DNA of 64,000 nucleotides from UBA10349 sp003485905 (GCA_943787185.1 CALSLL010000002.1:1-64000); one strand, 5' to 3'. Positions 52,021 through 61,342 are shown, counted from the stretch's first letter. Notes: generated by a model from the letters alone, not told the origin. A program made the numbers and translations.

Positions 52021-52926
52021 ATGGCATCAGCAATCTCTCCGGCATCGTGCGTTCTTGTTGATGCCAGTATCTATATTTTTCGTGCTTGGTTTTCGATTCC
52101 AGATTCCATTACCGACCATGAGGGATTCCCTGTTAATGCTGCTTACGGATTTGCGCGATTTTTAACCGAGCTGGCAGAGCAAGCACCTTGTAAAAATATG
52201 GCGATAGCATTTGACGAAAGCTTGACGCAGTCCTTTAGAAATGAAATTTATGCACCGTACAAAGCTAATCGCGAGCTTGTTCCAGAAAGCTTAGAGCGCC
52301 AGTTCTTACTGTGCCGTAGATTTTCCGAAGCCGCTGGAATCGCCTGTTTTTCTCATCCACGTTATGAGGCTGATGATTTAATTGCCACTTTAGCGCGTCT
52401 TCACCGATCTGAGGAGCAGCCAGTTGTGGTTGTTAGCGGAGATAAAGATTTAGCGCAGGTACTTGTAGAGGGTGATATGTGGTGGGATTATTCGCGGAAG
52501 CTTGAGCATGATATTGACGGTGTGAAAGAGAAATTTGGAGTGTATCCCGATCAAATCGCTGATTATTTGGGACTGGTTGGTGACGCCGTTGATAATATCC
52601 CAGGGGTTCCGGGAGTAGGCGCTAAAACGGCTGCTGGAATTCTAGACAAATATGATAATCTGGATTCGGTTTACGAGAATCTAGATAAGCTTTTTGAGTT
52701 GCCGGTTCGTGGGGCGAAAACACTGGCGGCAAAATTGGTAGACCATAAAGAGGTTGCCTATTTGTCGAGATTATTGGCGACCGTGGAGTCTGAGATAGAT
52801 ATAGATGATTCCTGCATTATAAGAACCGCACCTGAGAACCGAGCGTTGGAAGAAGTGATAGACTTAATGGGTGGTCGAGGGCGAGGATTAGCGGATCGTT
52901 TATCACATAGTTATAGGCAGATGTGA
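52021..52926 (+). CDS. 5'-3' exonuclease / flap endonuclease (Xni-like)
   Basis: 301 residues from ATG 52021, preceded by GGGGG; the frame is open from 51967. PIN-like nuclease fold: 'VLVDASIYIFRAWFSIPDS' with the first metal Asp, 'AIAFDESLTQSFRNEIYAPY', 'EADDLIATLARL' and 'VVSGDKDLAQVLVEGDMWWD' with the acidic cluster, then a helix-three-turn-helix DNA-binding 'YLGLVGDAVDNIPGVPGVGA' then KTAAGIL. It acts like the 5' nuclease of DNA polymerase I or Xni (ExoIX). Stand-alone gene. Confidence 0.9.
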   Translation: MASAISPASCVLVDASIYIFRAWFSIPDSITDHEGFPVNAAYGFARFLTELAEQAPCKNMAIAFDESLTQSFRNEIYAPYKANRELVPESLERQFLLCRRFSEAAGIACFSHPRYEADDLIATLARLHRSEEQPVVVVSGDKDLAQVLVEGDMWWDYSRKLEHDIDGVKEKFGVYPDQIADYLGLVGDAVDNIPGVPGVGAKTAAGILDKYDNLDSVYENLDKLFELPVRGAKTLAAKLVDHKEVAYLSRLLATVESEIDIDDSCIIRTAPENRALEEVIDLMGGRGRGLADRLSHSYRQM

Positions 52927-53035
52927 TCTTTCATTTTATAGTTATGCGGTCACATTTGGTATTGGTAGTATGTATTGCTTAACGCGGTTATTAGAAATTC
53001 AATTGTAAGAGCCCGATAAATACCGGGGAAATTTA

Positions 53036-54079
53036 GTGTACGAAGCATATTTTGGGCTTAGAGAAAGGCCCTTTTCTATAGCACCCGACCCGCAGTATCT
53101 CTATATGAGTGAGCGGCATCAGGAGGCTTTTGCTCATCTTAGCTATGGGATACAGCAAGGTGGCGGCTTTGTAAAATTGACTGGGGAAGTTGGCACAGGT
53201 AAGACAACTCTTTGCCGTAGCTTACTAAGCAAATTGCCAAAGGGTGTTGATGTCGCCCTCATTTTGAACCCTCGGGTAAATGAGCGTGAGCTTTTGGAAA
53301 CCATCTGTGATGAATTTCGGATACTCTACACGACGAACAGCACCGTAAAAATTCTGCTCGATTTACTGAATCAGCATTTATTACGTGCTTTTTCCAAAGG
53401 TAAAACATCAGTATTAATTATTGACGAAGCCCAGCTGCTTGAAATCGAAGTGCTTGAAATGGTCCGGCTGTTGACCAATCTAGAGACTAATAAAGCTAAG
53501 CTATTGCAGATTATTTTGATTGGCCAGCCAGAACTCGATCATGTGTTAGCTCGAGAAGAGCTGAGACAGCTGGATCAACGGATAAATGCTCGTTATCACC
53601 TTGGCCCTTTGAACAAGGAGCAAGTTGCAGAATATGTTAGCTACAGACTCGGGGTTGCTGGGTGTCAGCGCGCGCTGTTTAGCCGTCAAGCGATCAGGCG
53701 TGTTTTTCGACTTAGTCGTGGGGTGCCACGAATAATTAATGTGCTATGTGATCATTCATTATTGCGAGCCTATGCTTCAAGTAAAGAATTAGTTAACGCG
53801 AGCCTCGTATCTTCAGCCGCTCGTGAGGTGTTAGCCGCTCGTAAATTTGTAGATTCTGATAAAGCGTTAGTTTATGGAAAAGCGATTGCTGCGACGATAC
53901 TTGTGGCCGCTCTGGCTTGGACGGTACCTAAGTATATCGATTATCAATCGTTTACTGCTACAGAGGTTGCCACAAGCGACTCGCCAGTAAATCCGATTTC
54001 TTCCCCTAACGTAGTTGGTGTAGAATTGGGTAGTTCAGAAACGGTCCTTGAACTGACGGAGCAGGCAGTCGTCGAGTAA
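53036..54079 (+). CDS. gspA: GspA-like AAA ATPase, N-terminal part (interrupted)
   Basis: 347 codons from GTG 53036 (GGGGAAA upstream). AAA+ ATPase of the ExeA/GspA type: 'FGLRERPFSIAPDPQYLYMS', Walker A 'LTGEVGTGKTTL', Walker B 'VLIIDEAQLLEIEVLEMVRL', 'GQPELDHVLAREELRQLDQR' (sensor region) and 'RGVPRIINVLCDHSL'. A membrane helix follows at about 282-298. The frame is cut by TAA at 54077-54079, after which it stays open and encodes the rest of the usual GspA. ExeA with ExeB helps insert the type II secretin through the cell wall. Confidence 0.88.
   Translation: MYEAYFGLRERPFSIAPDPQYLYMSERHQEAFAHLSYGIQQGGGFVKLTGEVGTGKTTLCRSLLSKLPKGVDVALILNPRVNERELLETICDEFRILYTTNSTVKILLDLLNQHLLRAFSKGKTSVLIIDEAQLLEIEVLEMVRLLTNLETNKAKLLQIILIGQPELDHVLAREELRQLDQRINARYHLGPLNKEQVAEYVSYRLGVAGCQRALFSRQAIRRVFRLSRGVPRIINVLCDHSLLRAYASSKELVNASLVSSAAREVLAARKFVDSDKALVYGKAIAATILVAALAWTVPKYIDYQSFTATEVATSDSPVNPISSPNVVGVELGSSETVLELTEQAVVE
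54077..54079 (+). other. In-frame TAA splitting gspA
   Basis: TAA (followed by C) between GTC GAG and CCA GAA CCG. Removing it gives one frame 53036-54889 of about 617 codons, and the codons after the stop continue at once in the same frame for 269 codons. The site lies in the acidic linker between ATPase/membrane helix and periplasmic domains, a tolerant place for a nonsense change from GAA or CAA. Confidence 0.85.
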
Positions 54080-54136
54080 CCAGAACCGGTTGAGTCTGGA
54101 CTAGAAGTTAGTCTAAATGCTGCGGAACAAGAGCCA

Positions 54137-54889
54137 ATGCTCGCGACTGTAAGGAGCATCGTGTCTGAGGCACCGAGTGAACAAGAACTCGATAGCTTGT
54201 TGTCTGATTGGAGCGCTCAGGATCATTTAACTGATCTAACGCAAAATACGGGTATAGCGCGCGTCACGTTACCAAGCTTATTAGCAATTCATCCTGATAA
54301 ATTTGATCGCGATTCTGCTTACGAATCGTTGGCGACACTCTGGGGTGTGCGCTTATCTCTTGATGAATCTCAAATTGAGATTTGTGACGCGGTGCGGGCA
54401 GTAGAGCTAGAGTGTTTGCCTGGCAGAGGAGATTGGAGCTCTATTGAACGATTTAATCGCCCCGGTGTTTTAGTATTGTCCGTCGGAGCAAAGTCAATTC
54501 GGTTGGTATTGCAATCAATTGAAGACGATGTTGTCACCGTGCGACTTTCTGGCACTTCCTATGAGATGGAAAGAAGCGAAATCGACCAATATTGGAATGG
54601 TCAATACATGGTTTTCTGGAAACCCCCGCCGGTGGACAGTGAACAACTGGTGCCAGGTAAAAGAGGTGCGGCTGTAATTTGGCTGCGACAGCGTTTAGAT
54701 TTAGCCTTGCGCGAACTTGGCAGTGATGGCTTGGGCGACATAAATAACCCTGAATATAATCAAGCACTCTTCAACGGAGTGCGCGCGTTTCAGCGTGGAA
54801 TCGGATTGGAGTCTGATGGTATTGCTGGGCGGGACACATTGATGGTTTTGAGTACTTATCTTGAAAAAGATGCGGTACCGAGTTTGTAA
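54137..54889 (+). CDS. gspA: GspA periplasmic part (C39-like and peptidoglycan-binding domain)
   Basis: 250 residues if translation restarts at ATG 54137; the frame is open from 54080. No strong Shine-Dalgarno is seen. It contains the C39-like domain usual in ExeA ('YESLATLWGVRLSLDESQIE', 'CLPGRGDWSSIERFNRPGVL', 'YWNGQYMVFWKPP') and a peptidoglycan-binding domain near the end ('GAAVIWLRQRLDLALRELG' and 'FNGVRAFQRGIGLESDGIAG'). Without the membrane helix upstream it could not be exported in the normal way. Its stop overlaps the gspB start (TAATG). Confidence 0.8.
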   Translation: MLATVRSIVSEAPSEQELDSLLSDWSAQDHLTDLTQNTGIARVTLPSLLAIHPDKFDRDSAYESLATLWGVRLSLDESQIEICDAVRAVELECLPGRGDWSSIERFNRPGVLVLSVGAKSIRLVLQSIEDDVVTVRLSGTSYEMERSEIDQYWNGQYMVFWKPPPVDSEQLVPGKRGAAVIWLRQRLDLALRELGSDGLGDINNPEYNQALFNGVRAFQRGIGLESDGIAGRDTLMVLSTYLEKDAVPSL

Positions 54890-55377
54890 TGTCTACCATT
54901 CTAGACGCTTTAAAGAAATCAGAGCGTGAGCGCAAGCTTAAAAAAGTACCACATTTATCCAGTATGCGGCCACCGGAAGAGAAGGCTGATTTGCAATGGC
55001 TAAAGTCTGGTTCTTTAGTGGTGTGCAGTGCACTGCTCGCGGGGGTGCTCGTAATGTGGCTTCAGACTGAGGAGAATATTGAGCCTAGTGTTCAGCCATC
55101 AATAGATAACGTGTCACAGACGCGGACACAATTAGCCGAGGCAAACAATTTTAATAGTGAAGAGGAATACGCAGAAGCTGATGCGCAGCGATCGGTTCCT
55201 AAAGTCGCTGTGGGGGTTATTTCGTTTGCAGGAGATTCGGAGAGAAGTTTTGCTATTTTAGATGGGGAAATGGTTCGGGCGGGTGAATTACTGGATAACG
55301 GCTTATTGATGGAAGAAATTAAAGCGGATGCAGTAGTAGCTACGTTTGATGGAAAAATGGTGGAGTTGAAGCCTTAA
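54889..55377 (+). CDS. gspB: GspB/ExeB-like general secretion protein
   Basis: 162 residues. N-terminal 'MSTILDALKKSERERKL' is the hallmark of GspB/PulB/ExeB. One membrane helix (about 41-59, 'SLVVCSALLAGVLVMWLQ') follows, then an acidic linker and a C-terminal 'VGVISFAGDSERSFAILDGE' and 'VRAGELLDNG' beta domain (GspB/PulC-like HR). With GspA it aids secretin assembly in type II secretion. TAATG overlap with gspA shows coupled translation. No other type II genes are here. Confidence 0.88.
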   Translation: MSTILDALKKSERERKLKKVPHLSSMRPPEEKADLQWLKSGSLVVCSALLAGVLVMWLQTEENIEPSVQPSIDNVSQTRTQLAEANNFNSEEEYAEADAQRSVPKVAVGVISFAGDSERSFAILDGEMVRAGELLDNGLLMEEIKADAVVATFDGKMVELKP

Positions 55378-55458
55378 ATCGAAGTTTGCTTAGCCCGACC
55401 GATGGCCCGAATAAATAGTTTTGTGGTCAGATTGTGGACAAACAAATTAAAGCAGAAA

Positions 55459-55989
55459 CTAAAGCTTGAAATTTAAAAGCGTTATTGCCGCTAGTGTTTT
55501 GGCATCACGTATTTCACCATCTCTTATCATTTGGTGAATCTTATTCATTGGCAACCAATAGGATTCCAAAAATTCGTCATTATCTTTTGCGGTTTTTCCT
55601 ATTTCTAAATCTTCAGCTTTGTACATCCAGAGTACTTCGTTACAAAATCCCGGCGACGGGATTATATTCCCAAGCGATTTCCAGCTGTGAGCGCTCCAGC
55701 CCGTTTCTTCTAGTAGTTCGCGTTTGGCTGTTTCAATAGGTTTTTCATCGTCTTCTAAACAGCCCGCGGGTAGTTCCCAAATATCGCCATTTACTGCGTG
55801 ACGAAATTGGCGCAACAAGCAGATTTCTCGATTGGAATTAACGGCAACAATAACTGCCCCGCCAGGGTGGCGGACAGTATCGTAATGGGTAGTGCGGCCA
55901 TCCGGTAAGTGCACTTCATCACGATACAGAGATATCAGCTGCCCCTGATGTAGTAATTTATGCCTTGGTGAAACCTTCTTATCCCTCAA
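55459..55989 (-). CDS. NUDIX hydrolase, ADP-ribose pyrophosphatase-like
   Basis: 176 residues. NUDIX box GxxxxxExxxRELxEEtGW: 'PAGCLEDDEKPIETAKRELL' then EETGW (about 98-120). The layout 'VHLPDGRTTHYDTVRHPGGA' is as in ADP-ribose pyrophosphatases. It hydrolyses a nucleoside diphosphate linked to a small group such as ADP-ribose. It lies 19 bases upstream (in its sense) of the gpmI stop side and is transcribed on the same strand. Confidence 0.88.
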   Translation of the reverse strand: MRDKKVSPRHKLLHQGQLISLYRDEVHLPDGRTTHYDTVRHPGGAVIVAVNSNREICLLRQFRHAVNGDIWELPAGCLEDDEKPIETAKRELLEETGWSAHSWKSLGNIIPSPGFCNEVLWMYKAEDLEIGKTAKDNDEFLESYWLPMNKIHQMIRDGEIRDAKTLAAITLLNFKL

Positions 55990-56008
55990 TCTGGCGTCCT
56001 TTATTAAA

Positions 56009-57646
56009 TTAATTACCGAGGGCTAGTAGTGAAGGCTGATAATCGTCTGGAGCTTGATAACCCAATAAATTCATCACGGTTGCAGCAATATTGGTTAACC
56101 CCGCATCCTCGTGTTTTATCAGTGATAATTCTTTAGCAGCAGTATTACAACTAATCGCAAATGGTACCGGATTTAAAGTGTGAGAAGTTTTTGGGCTACG
56201 GACACCGTCCTTCTCGGTATACATAACATCTGCATTTCCATGGTCTGCAGTGTAGATGACAGCACCATTCAATTTGTGTACGACATTGATTAATGCTTCT
56301 ACGCACTCGTCTACCACCTCCATTGCCTTAACAGTAGCGTCCACATTGCCTGTATGACCAACCATATCACCATTTGCGAAGTTTAAACGGCCCCACCGGT
56401 ATTTGCCGGTAAGAAGTAATTCGATTGTTTTTTCTGTTATTTCGCGAGCTTTCATCGCCGGTGCTTGGTCGAACTCAATATTATCTGATGGGATTTCTAT
56501 GTAAGTCTCTAGGTCTTTATCGATATAGCCCGAGCGATTGCCGTTCCAAAAAAACGTAACATGGCCATACTTTTGGGTTTCGCTAATCGCAAAGCTTGGC
56601 ACGCCGGAAGCACATAAATACTCGCCCATGGTGCGATCAATTTGTGGGGGATCAACTAAATATTGGGCTGGAACTGCAAGGTCACCATCGTATTGCAGCA
56701 TGCCGGCAAAAAACACATCCGGATGGCGTCCACGGTCAAATTTGTCAAATTCTACTGACTCGAACGCTTGGGATATTTCGATAGCGCGATCGCCACGAAA
56801 ATTGAATAGGACCACTGCATCACCATCCGTGATTTTGCCTATAGCCTCACCATTGTCGTGAATAACAAAGGGATCTAGGTACTGGTCGCCTTTGTCAGAC
56901 TCGTCATACATGGTTGTAACGGCTTCGTCAGCAGTCTGAAAGGCGCGGCCAATTCCATGAACATGGCAATCGTAGCCGCGGTGCACCATGGCCCAGTCAG
57001 CTTCGTAACGATCCATTGTTATACGCATTCTGCCACCTCCTGAAGCTATTCGGAAATCAGCATTGAATTGTTGGTTTATTTCGCTGAGAATCGCTTCGGT
57101 TGTTTCAATGTAGCTTAGTGCTGAACGGGCCGGCACATCGCGACCATCGAGTAGCAAGTGTAATCGTGCGCTTTTTACGCCTTGTGATGCTGCTTGTTTG
57201 AGCAGCGCATATAGATGGTCGTTATGAGAATGTACATTTCCATCTGAGTGCAAGCCGAGTAAGTGAAGAGTATTGCTACCACCACTGCTAGTCTGGGTGT
57301 TTGTACAAGCAGATTGCCATACGGCGGAGCGAAAAGCAGATCCATTCGCTAAAGCTGCATTAACTAGTTTAGCGCCTTGCTCAAATATTCGACCCGCGCC
57401 TAGGGCATTGTGTCCTACCTCGCTATTTCCCATGTCGTCGTCCGTTGGTAAACCAACAGCCGTGCCATGTGCTTTTAATTCTGTATAGCATTCAGAAGTG
57501 GCCAGCTTATCGAGCGTTGGGGTGTTCGCCAGTGATACGGCGTTAGCCGGGCCAACTGGGGCAATGCCAACCCCATCGGCGACGATGAGTAAAACAGGGC
57601 CTTCAATCCCATCAAAGTTACCTAATTTGTTCAGTGCTTTTACCAT
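56009..57646 (-). CDS. gpmI: 2,3-bisphosphoglycerate-independent phosphoglycerate mutase
   Basis: 545 residues, normal length. Alkaline-phosphatase-superfamily enzyme: metal Asp in 'VLLIVADGVGIAPVGPANAV', catalytic Ser in 'DDMGNSEVGHNALGAGRIF', 'LHLLGLHSDGNVHSHNDHLY', 'LHLLLDGRDVPARSAL', 'NFANGDMVGHTGN', and the C-terminal metal motif 'VIYTADHGNADVMYTEKDG'. Converts 3-phosphoglycerate to 2-phosphoglycerate. The next gene downstream on this strand is the NUDIX hydrolase. Confidence 0.95.
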   Translation of the reverse strand: MVKALNKLGNFDGIEGPVLLIVADGVGIAPVGPANAVSLANTPTLDKLATSECYTELKAHGTAVGLPTDDDMGNSEVGHNALGAGRIFEQGAKLVNAALANGSAFRSAVWQSACTNTQTSSGGSNTLHLLGLHSDGNVHSHNDHLYALLKQAASQGVKSARLHLLLDGRDVPARSALSYIETTEAILSEINQQFNADFRIASGGGRMRITMDRYEADWAMVHRGYDCHVHGIGRAFQTADEAVTTMYDESDKGDQYLDPFVIHDNGEAIGKITDGDAVVLFNFRGDRAIEISQAFESVEFDKFDRGRHPDVFFAGMLQYDGDLAVPAQYLVDPPQIDRTMGEYLCASGVPSFAISETQKYGHVTFFWNGNRSGYIDKDLETYIEIPSDNIEFDQAPAMKAREITEKTIELLLTGKYRWGRLNFANGDMVGHTGNVDATVKAMEVVDECVEALINVVHKLNGAVIYTADHGNADVMYTEKDGVRSPKTSHTLNPVPFAISCNTAAKELSLIKHEDAGLTNIAATVMNLLGYQAPDDYQPSLLALGN

Positions 57647-57694
57647 AATTAATCAACAGTTTTGTATCAATACCACCAAGGAATGAATCTATAT

Positions 57695-58309
57695 TTACTT
57701 AGTAAGTTGCTGGCATAACAGTTCAAGTGCTTTTGCACGATGGCTGATTTGACGCTTGACGTTAGGCTCAAGCTCAGCAGATGCTAGCTTGTGGGTTGGA
57801 ACCCAAAATAAGGGGTCATACCCAAATCCTTCTGTTCCTCGTTCTTCAAATAGCAAGCTGCCGTGCCAAACTCCCTGAGCTATTAGAGGCATTGGATCTT
57901 CTGCATGCCGAACATAGCTAAGCACGCAAACAAATTGTGTCCCTCGATCTGTTTCGGCTACATTGCGCATATTTTCAAGCAATAAATCATTATTCGCTTG
58001 ATCATCACATGAATCGCCTGCATATCGGGCGGAGTATATTCCTGGGGCGCCATTAAGGGCATCAACAGAAATTCCTGAATCATCTGCTACAGCTGGTAAT
58101 CCTGTAATTCGGCTGGCATGTCGCGATTTGATTAGTGAGTTTTCAACAAAGCTAAGTCCATCTTCGATAGCATCCTCAACATTGAGATCTCGTTGTGATA
58201 TTACCTCAAAGCCTAAATCTGCCAGAACCGAGTCCATTTCTTGAACTTTTCCTGCATTGCCAGTTGCTAAGACTAGCTTCTTTTTCTTCGGTTCCGGGTT
58301 GTTCAACAT
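57695..58309 (-). CDS. rdgB: RdgB/HAM1 dITP/XTP pyrophosphatase
   Basis: 204 residues. Signature: N-terminal 'LVLATGNAGKVQEMDSVLAD', metal 'GLPAVADDSGISVDALNGAP' then GIYSARYAG, and C-terminal 'EGFGYDPLFWVP' and 'KRQISHRAKAL'. Removes deaminated purine nucleotides (dITP, XTP). It sits just downstream of rph on the same strand, as in many gammaproteobacteria. Confidence 0.94.
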   Translation of the reverse strand: MLNNPEPKKKKLVLATGNAGKVQEMDSVLADLGFEVISQRDLNVEDAIEDGLSFVENSLIKSRHASRITGLPAVADDSGISVDALNGAPGIYSARYAGDSCDDQANNDLLLENMRNVAETDRGTQFVCVLSYVRHAEDPMPLIAQGVWHGSLLFEERGTEGFGYDPLFWVPTHKLASAELEPNVKRQISHRAKALELLCQQLTK

Positions 58310-58347
58310 CTAGAATATTATCAACAGTGTTAATGTTTTCAGCGGCA

Positions 58348-59067
58348 CTAATCTGCCAAAGCGGCTGTTTGTAATTCGATAAGTTCGGCAATACCTTTGC
58401 GAGCATATTTGATCATGGTGGCCAATTGCTCTTCAGTAAAGGGAGCGCCTTCAGCAGTACCTTGTAGTTCAATAAAATTGCCATCACCGTCTATTACGAA
58501 ATTCATATCAGTTTCAGCAGTGCTATCTTCCGAGTAATCGATATCCAGTACTGGAATTCCTTCGCAAATACCGCAGGAGACCGATGCCAATTGGCCGTTA
58601 AGTGGGTTTTCTTTGATTTTTCCGGACTCGAGAAGTGAGTTTATGGCATCGGAAAGCGCTACCCAAGCGCCCGTGATAGAAGCTGTTCTGGTGCCACCAT
58701 CTGCTTGAATCACATCGCAATCAAGAGTGATGGTGTGTTGGCTCAACTTTTCCAAATCTACAACTGAGCGGAGGGATCTGCCGATTAACCTTTGTATTTC
58801 TTGAGTTCTACCGGACTGTTTGCCGCGAGCGGCTTCACGACCTGAGCGTGTATTGGTCGCGCGCGGCAGCATTCCATATTCACCAGTTACCCACCCCTTG
58901 TCGGTGCCGCGCAGAAATGGTGGTTGGCGGTTTTCTATGGATGCGGTGCAAATAACTTTAGTATTTCCGAAACTGATTAGCACTGACCCTTCTGCGTGTT
59001 GGGTGAAGTTTCTTTCAATAGTTATTTGTCTAAGCTCGTCGGGCGCTCTGCCGCTAGGTCTGTTCAT
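58348..59067 (-). CDS. rph: Ribonuclease PH
   Basis: 239 residues, the full length. Signature 'RPSGRAPDELRQITIERNFT' N-terminus, 'GSVLISFGNTKVICTASIEN' and 'GWVTGEYGMLPRAT', phosphate-binding 'NTRSGREAARGKQSGRTQEI' with 'QRLIGRSLRSVVDL', and catalytic 'DCDVIQADGGTRTASITGAW'. Trims 3' ends of tRNA with phosphate. In the usual gammaproteobacterial order rph and yicC are adjacent and divergent. Here a kinase/phosphatase pair lies between. Confidence 0.95.
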   Translation of the reverse strand: MNRPSGRAPDELRQITIERNFTQHAEGSVLISFGNTKVICTASIENRQPPFLRGTDKGWVTGEYGMLPRATNTRSGREAARGKQSGRTQEIQRLIGRSLRSVVDLEKLSQHTITLDCDVIQADGGTRTASITGAWVALSDAINSLLESGKIKENPLNGQLASVSCGICEGIPVLDIDYSEDSTAETDMNFVIDGDGNFIELQGTAEGAPFTEEQLATMIKYARKGIAELIELQTAALAD

Positions 59068-59165
59068 AATTCAAATAGGCTCTATTTTGGTAATGGTGAA
59101 TTTATCTATCGTCTAGGCTGCAATGTAAGGAAGGAATATCTTGAACTAAAAACTCAATTGGCCGT

Positions 59166-60170
59166 CTACAGTGATTTGTCTAGTTTCTCTACAAAATTTT
59201 CAAGTTCTTCTATCATGCTATTAAAATCTTCTGATTTTCCCGGCTTATCGCCAGACTGTGCGGCGCTGGGTTTGTCGAGTTTAGCAGCGACACGCTCGAG
59301 TTCGTCTTGCATAGGCTTGATATTCTCGCTAGCGCTATTTTCTTCTATTGGAACCGAGTGGTCAGTAGTTCCTTTCGTGCTACTGGTGGACGTGGAGGAC
59401 ACGACTGTTGGTGCCGAACTAGCCAACAGGTCTAGCTGGTGTTCCTTTTTTTCACCGCTGCTTGCGTAATCAGCACCCCAGCAAAGGGCAACGGCACTTA
59501 AATTGTCACTAGGTTCCTTATTTCGCAGTTCAAGTGAGCGTAGCAAACTATCAAGACCATTTTGAGGTTGTTCCGGTACGATATGTTTCATTACATCCGC
59601 GGATTCAATATTTCGCCATGCACCATCGCTACAAAGCAAGATCATATCGTTATCTTCTAATTGGACTTTTGGGCCGATAGTCGCGATTGGACGAGCATGT
59701 CCACCGACGTATCGGCTAATAGCGTTGGTTTCGACCCCGCTAGCAGGGTCTCCAGAATGGTCTTCTGTACGATAGGCCATTCGTCCATCTCTGTACAAGT
59801 AGAGGCGACTATCGCCTGCATGAGCCCAGTGCGCTACGCCATTGCTAATCAAACAAGCTACACAGGTGGTTTTGGGGACGTGAGGAGGCAGTTTGTTTTC
59901 CGTCGCACGGCGACGAATTACGGAGTGTGAGTAACCGATCGCAAGTTGTAAGAATGCCGCGGGATCGGCGAGTTGCTCCGCAGGGGTTCGATCGAAAGAC
60001 TGCACCATTGCATCAACTAGCGCTTGAGATGCTATATCACCGCCTTCGTGCCCGCCTAGCCCATCGGCTACAACTAACAAGACGGCGCCGTCTCGAGCCG
60101 CGACTGCAACACGATCTTCGTTCCGTGCTCGACCGCCAATGTAAGATTGAGATGCGACTGTATAAATCAT
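59166..60170 (-). CDS. PP2C-family protein phosphatase
   Basis: 334 residues. PP2C motifs with metal Asp residues: 'YIGGRARNEDRVAVA' (first Asp), 'LLVVADGLGGHEGGDIASQA' (DGxGGH), 'HWAHAGDSRLYLYRDGRMAY' and 'MILLCSDGAW' (late Asp). An acidic, Ser-rich tail (about 250-334) ends in a coiled-coil stretch 'SMIEELENFVEKLDKSL'. It removes phosphate from Ser/Thr. It follows the kinase gene at 60264 by 93 bases on the same strand, so the two form a reversible signalling pair. Confidence 0.92.
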   Translation of the reverse strand: MIYTVASQSYIGGRARNEDRVAVAARDGAVLLVVADGLGGHEGGDIASQALVDAMVQSFDRTPAEQLADPAAFLQLAIGYSHSVIRRRATENKLPPHVPKTTCVACLISNGVAHWAHAGDSRLYLYRDGRMAYRTEDHSGDPASGVETNAISRYVGGHARPIATIGPKVQLEDNDMILLCSDGAWRNIESADVMKHIVPEQPQNGLDSLLRSLELRNKEPSDNLSAVALCWGADYASSGEKKEHQLDLLASSAPTVVSSTSTSSTKGTTDHSVPIEENSASENIKPMQDELERVAAKLDKPSAAQSGDKPGKSEDFNSMIEELENFVEKLDKSL

Positions 60171-60263
60171 TTATGCGGTTCTATAGAGTGTCCATAACTT
60201 TTTGTGTCTTACCAGCTTAGTACGAACCAGATATTTTAAAACCATCCTTATATAGTAAAAAGT

Positions 60264-61163
60264 CTACGCAGCAGTGAGCATCTTTACAAACTCATCTGCA
60301 TTTTGCGGCCGATTTGCTGGCGAAATCTCTGCGCACGCATCGATTGCGGCAAGCATACCGCTATAGTATCGATTGCTATATTTTTTCGCTAATGGAACCA
60401 ACGTATCTTTCTTGCTTCGTTCAAGACCGGAAGGTGGGCTTCTATGAGTGATGCAGGCATACATCGTCATCGCCAGTGCGTATAGATCTGAGCTTCGGGA
60501 CAATGGTTTACGTAGGTGTTGCTCTGGTGCTGAGTAACCATGTGTCAATGTTTGTATTTTGGGCACTTCATTAGAATCAGCAACTCGATGCGATGCGCCA
60601 AGATCAAGAATGAGCGGGTCGCCAGTAGATCGCAGTAATATATTGCTGGGCTTTATATCCAGATGTAGAAAACCTTGTTCGTGCACTTCTTTTAACCCTG
60701 CGAGTACCATTAAGAACACGTTTAGCAGGAATATTTCGCTTGGACTATCTTTTGTTTGCTTGATGAACCAACGCAAATCTTTTCCCATTTCGTAGGGCAT
60801 AACCATATATGCCGTATTATTCGCTCGAAAAAAATTATCCACGTGTACGATGTTTGGATGATTTATTTGTGAAAGGGTAAAACCTTCATCAAAAAATCGT
60901 TTAAAGCCTAGCTTAAACTTCCGGTCGTGTTTCTCGGATATTGGTCTGACGCTGTTGTTTCGCAGGCGCTTACAACAAGCAGGTGAGTAGAATTCCTTTA
61001 TCGCAACAACTTTGCCAGTTTGTTTATTCTTAGCTAGATACACAATGCTAAATCCGCCCAACCCTAAGATTTTTCGAAGTTCGTAGTTTTGCAGTGTTGT
61101 GCCTAACTCGAGTGGCACGGAGTTAGCATTTTCTACAGTCATTGGGGGCTTTCGCGCAGGCAT
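60264..61163 (-). CDS. Ser/Thr protein kinase (Hanks-type)
   Basis: 299 residues. Glycine loop 'ILGLGGFSIVYLAKNKQTGK', catalytic Lys56 in 'VVAIKEF', catalytic loop 'FLHLDIKPSNILL' with D169, and DLG (187-189) in place of DFG in 'LILDLGASH'. 'YSAPEQ' and 'SSDLYALAMTMYACI' match the APE and subdomain IX motifs. All key residues are kept, so active. No transmembrane or sensor domain is visible. It is the gene before the PP2C phosphatase. Confidence 0.93.
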   Translation of the reverse strand: MPARKPPMTVENANSVPLELGTTLQNYELRKILGLGGFSIVYLAKNKQTGKVVAIKEFYSPACCKRLRNNSVRPISEKHDRKFKLGFKRFFDEGFTLSQINHPNIVHVDNFFRANNTAYMVMPYEMGKDLRWFIKQTKDSPSEIFLLNVFLMVLAGLKEVHEQGFLHLDIKPSNILLRSTGDPLILDLGASHRVADSNEVPKIQTLTHGYSAPEQHLRKPLSRSSDLYALAMTMYACITHRSPPSGLERSKKDTLVPLAKKYSNRYYSGMLAAIDACAEISPANRPQNADEFVKMLTAA

Positions 61164-61342
61164 ATCGCTATTATAGGAGAACTGGGCGGATTATTGCGTC
61201 ACATTTAGCTGAGATTTGATCTATTTACAGTTTGCGAGTCAATGGTTGTAGAAGACAAAACTAATCTAAATGCTAAAAATCTACTAAGTGGCGTTACAAC
61301 TGAAGTAACATTAGGCGTTATAAAAACAATGGTAATCATGCA

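Noticed and set aside
60264..61163. Pseudokinase, because of DLG instead of DFG
   Set aside because: Lys56, catalytic Asp169 and the metal Asp are all present; DLG occurs in active kinases.
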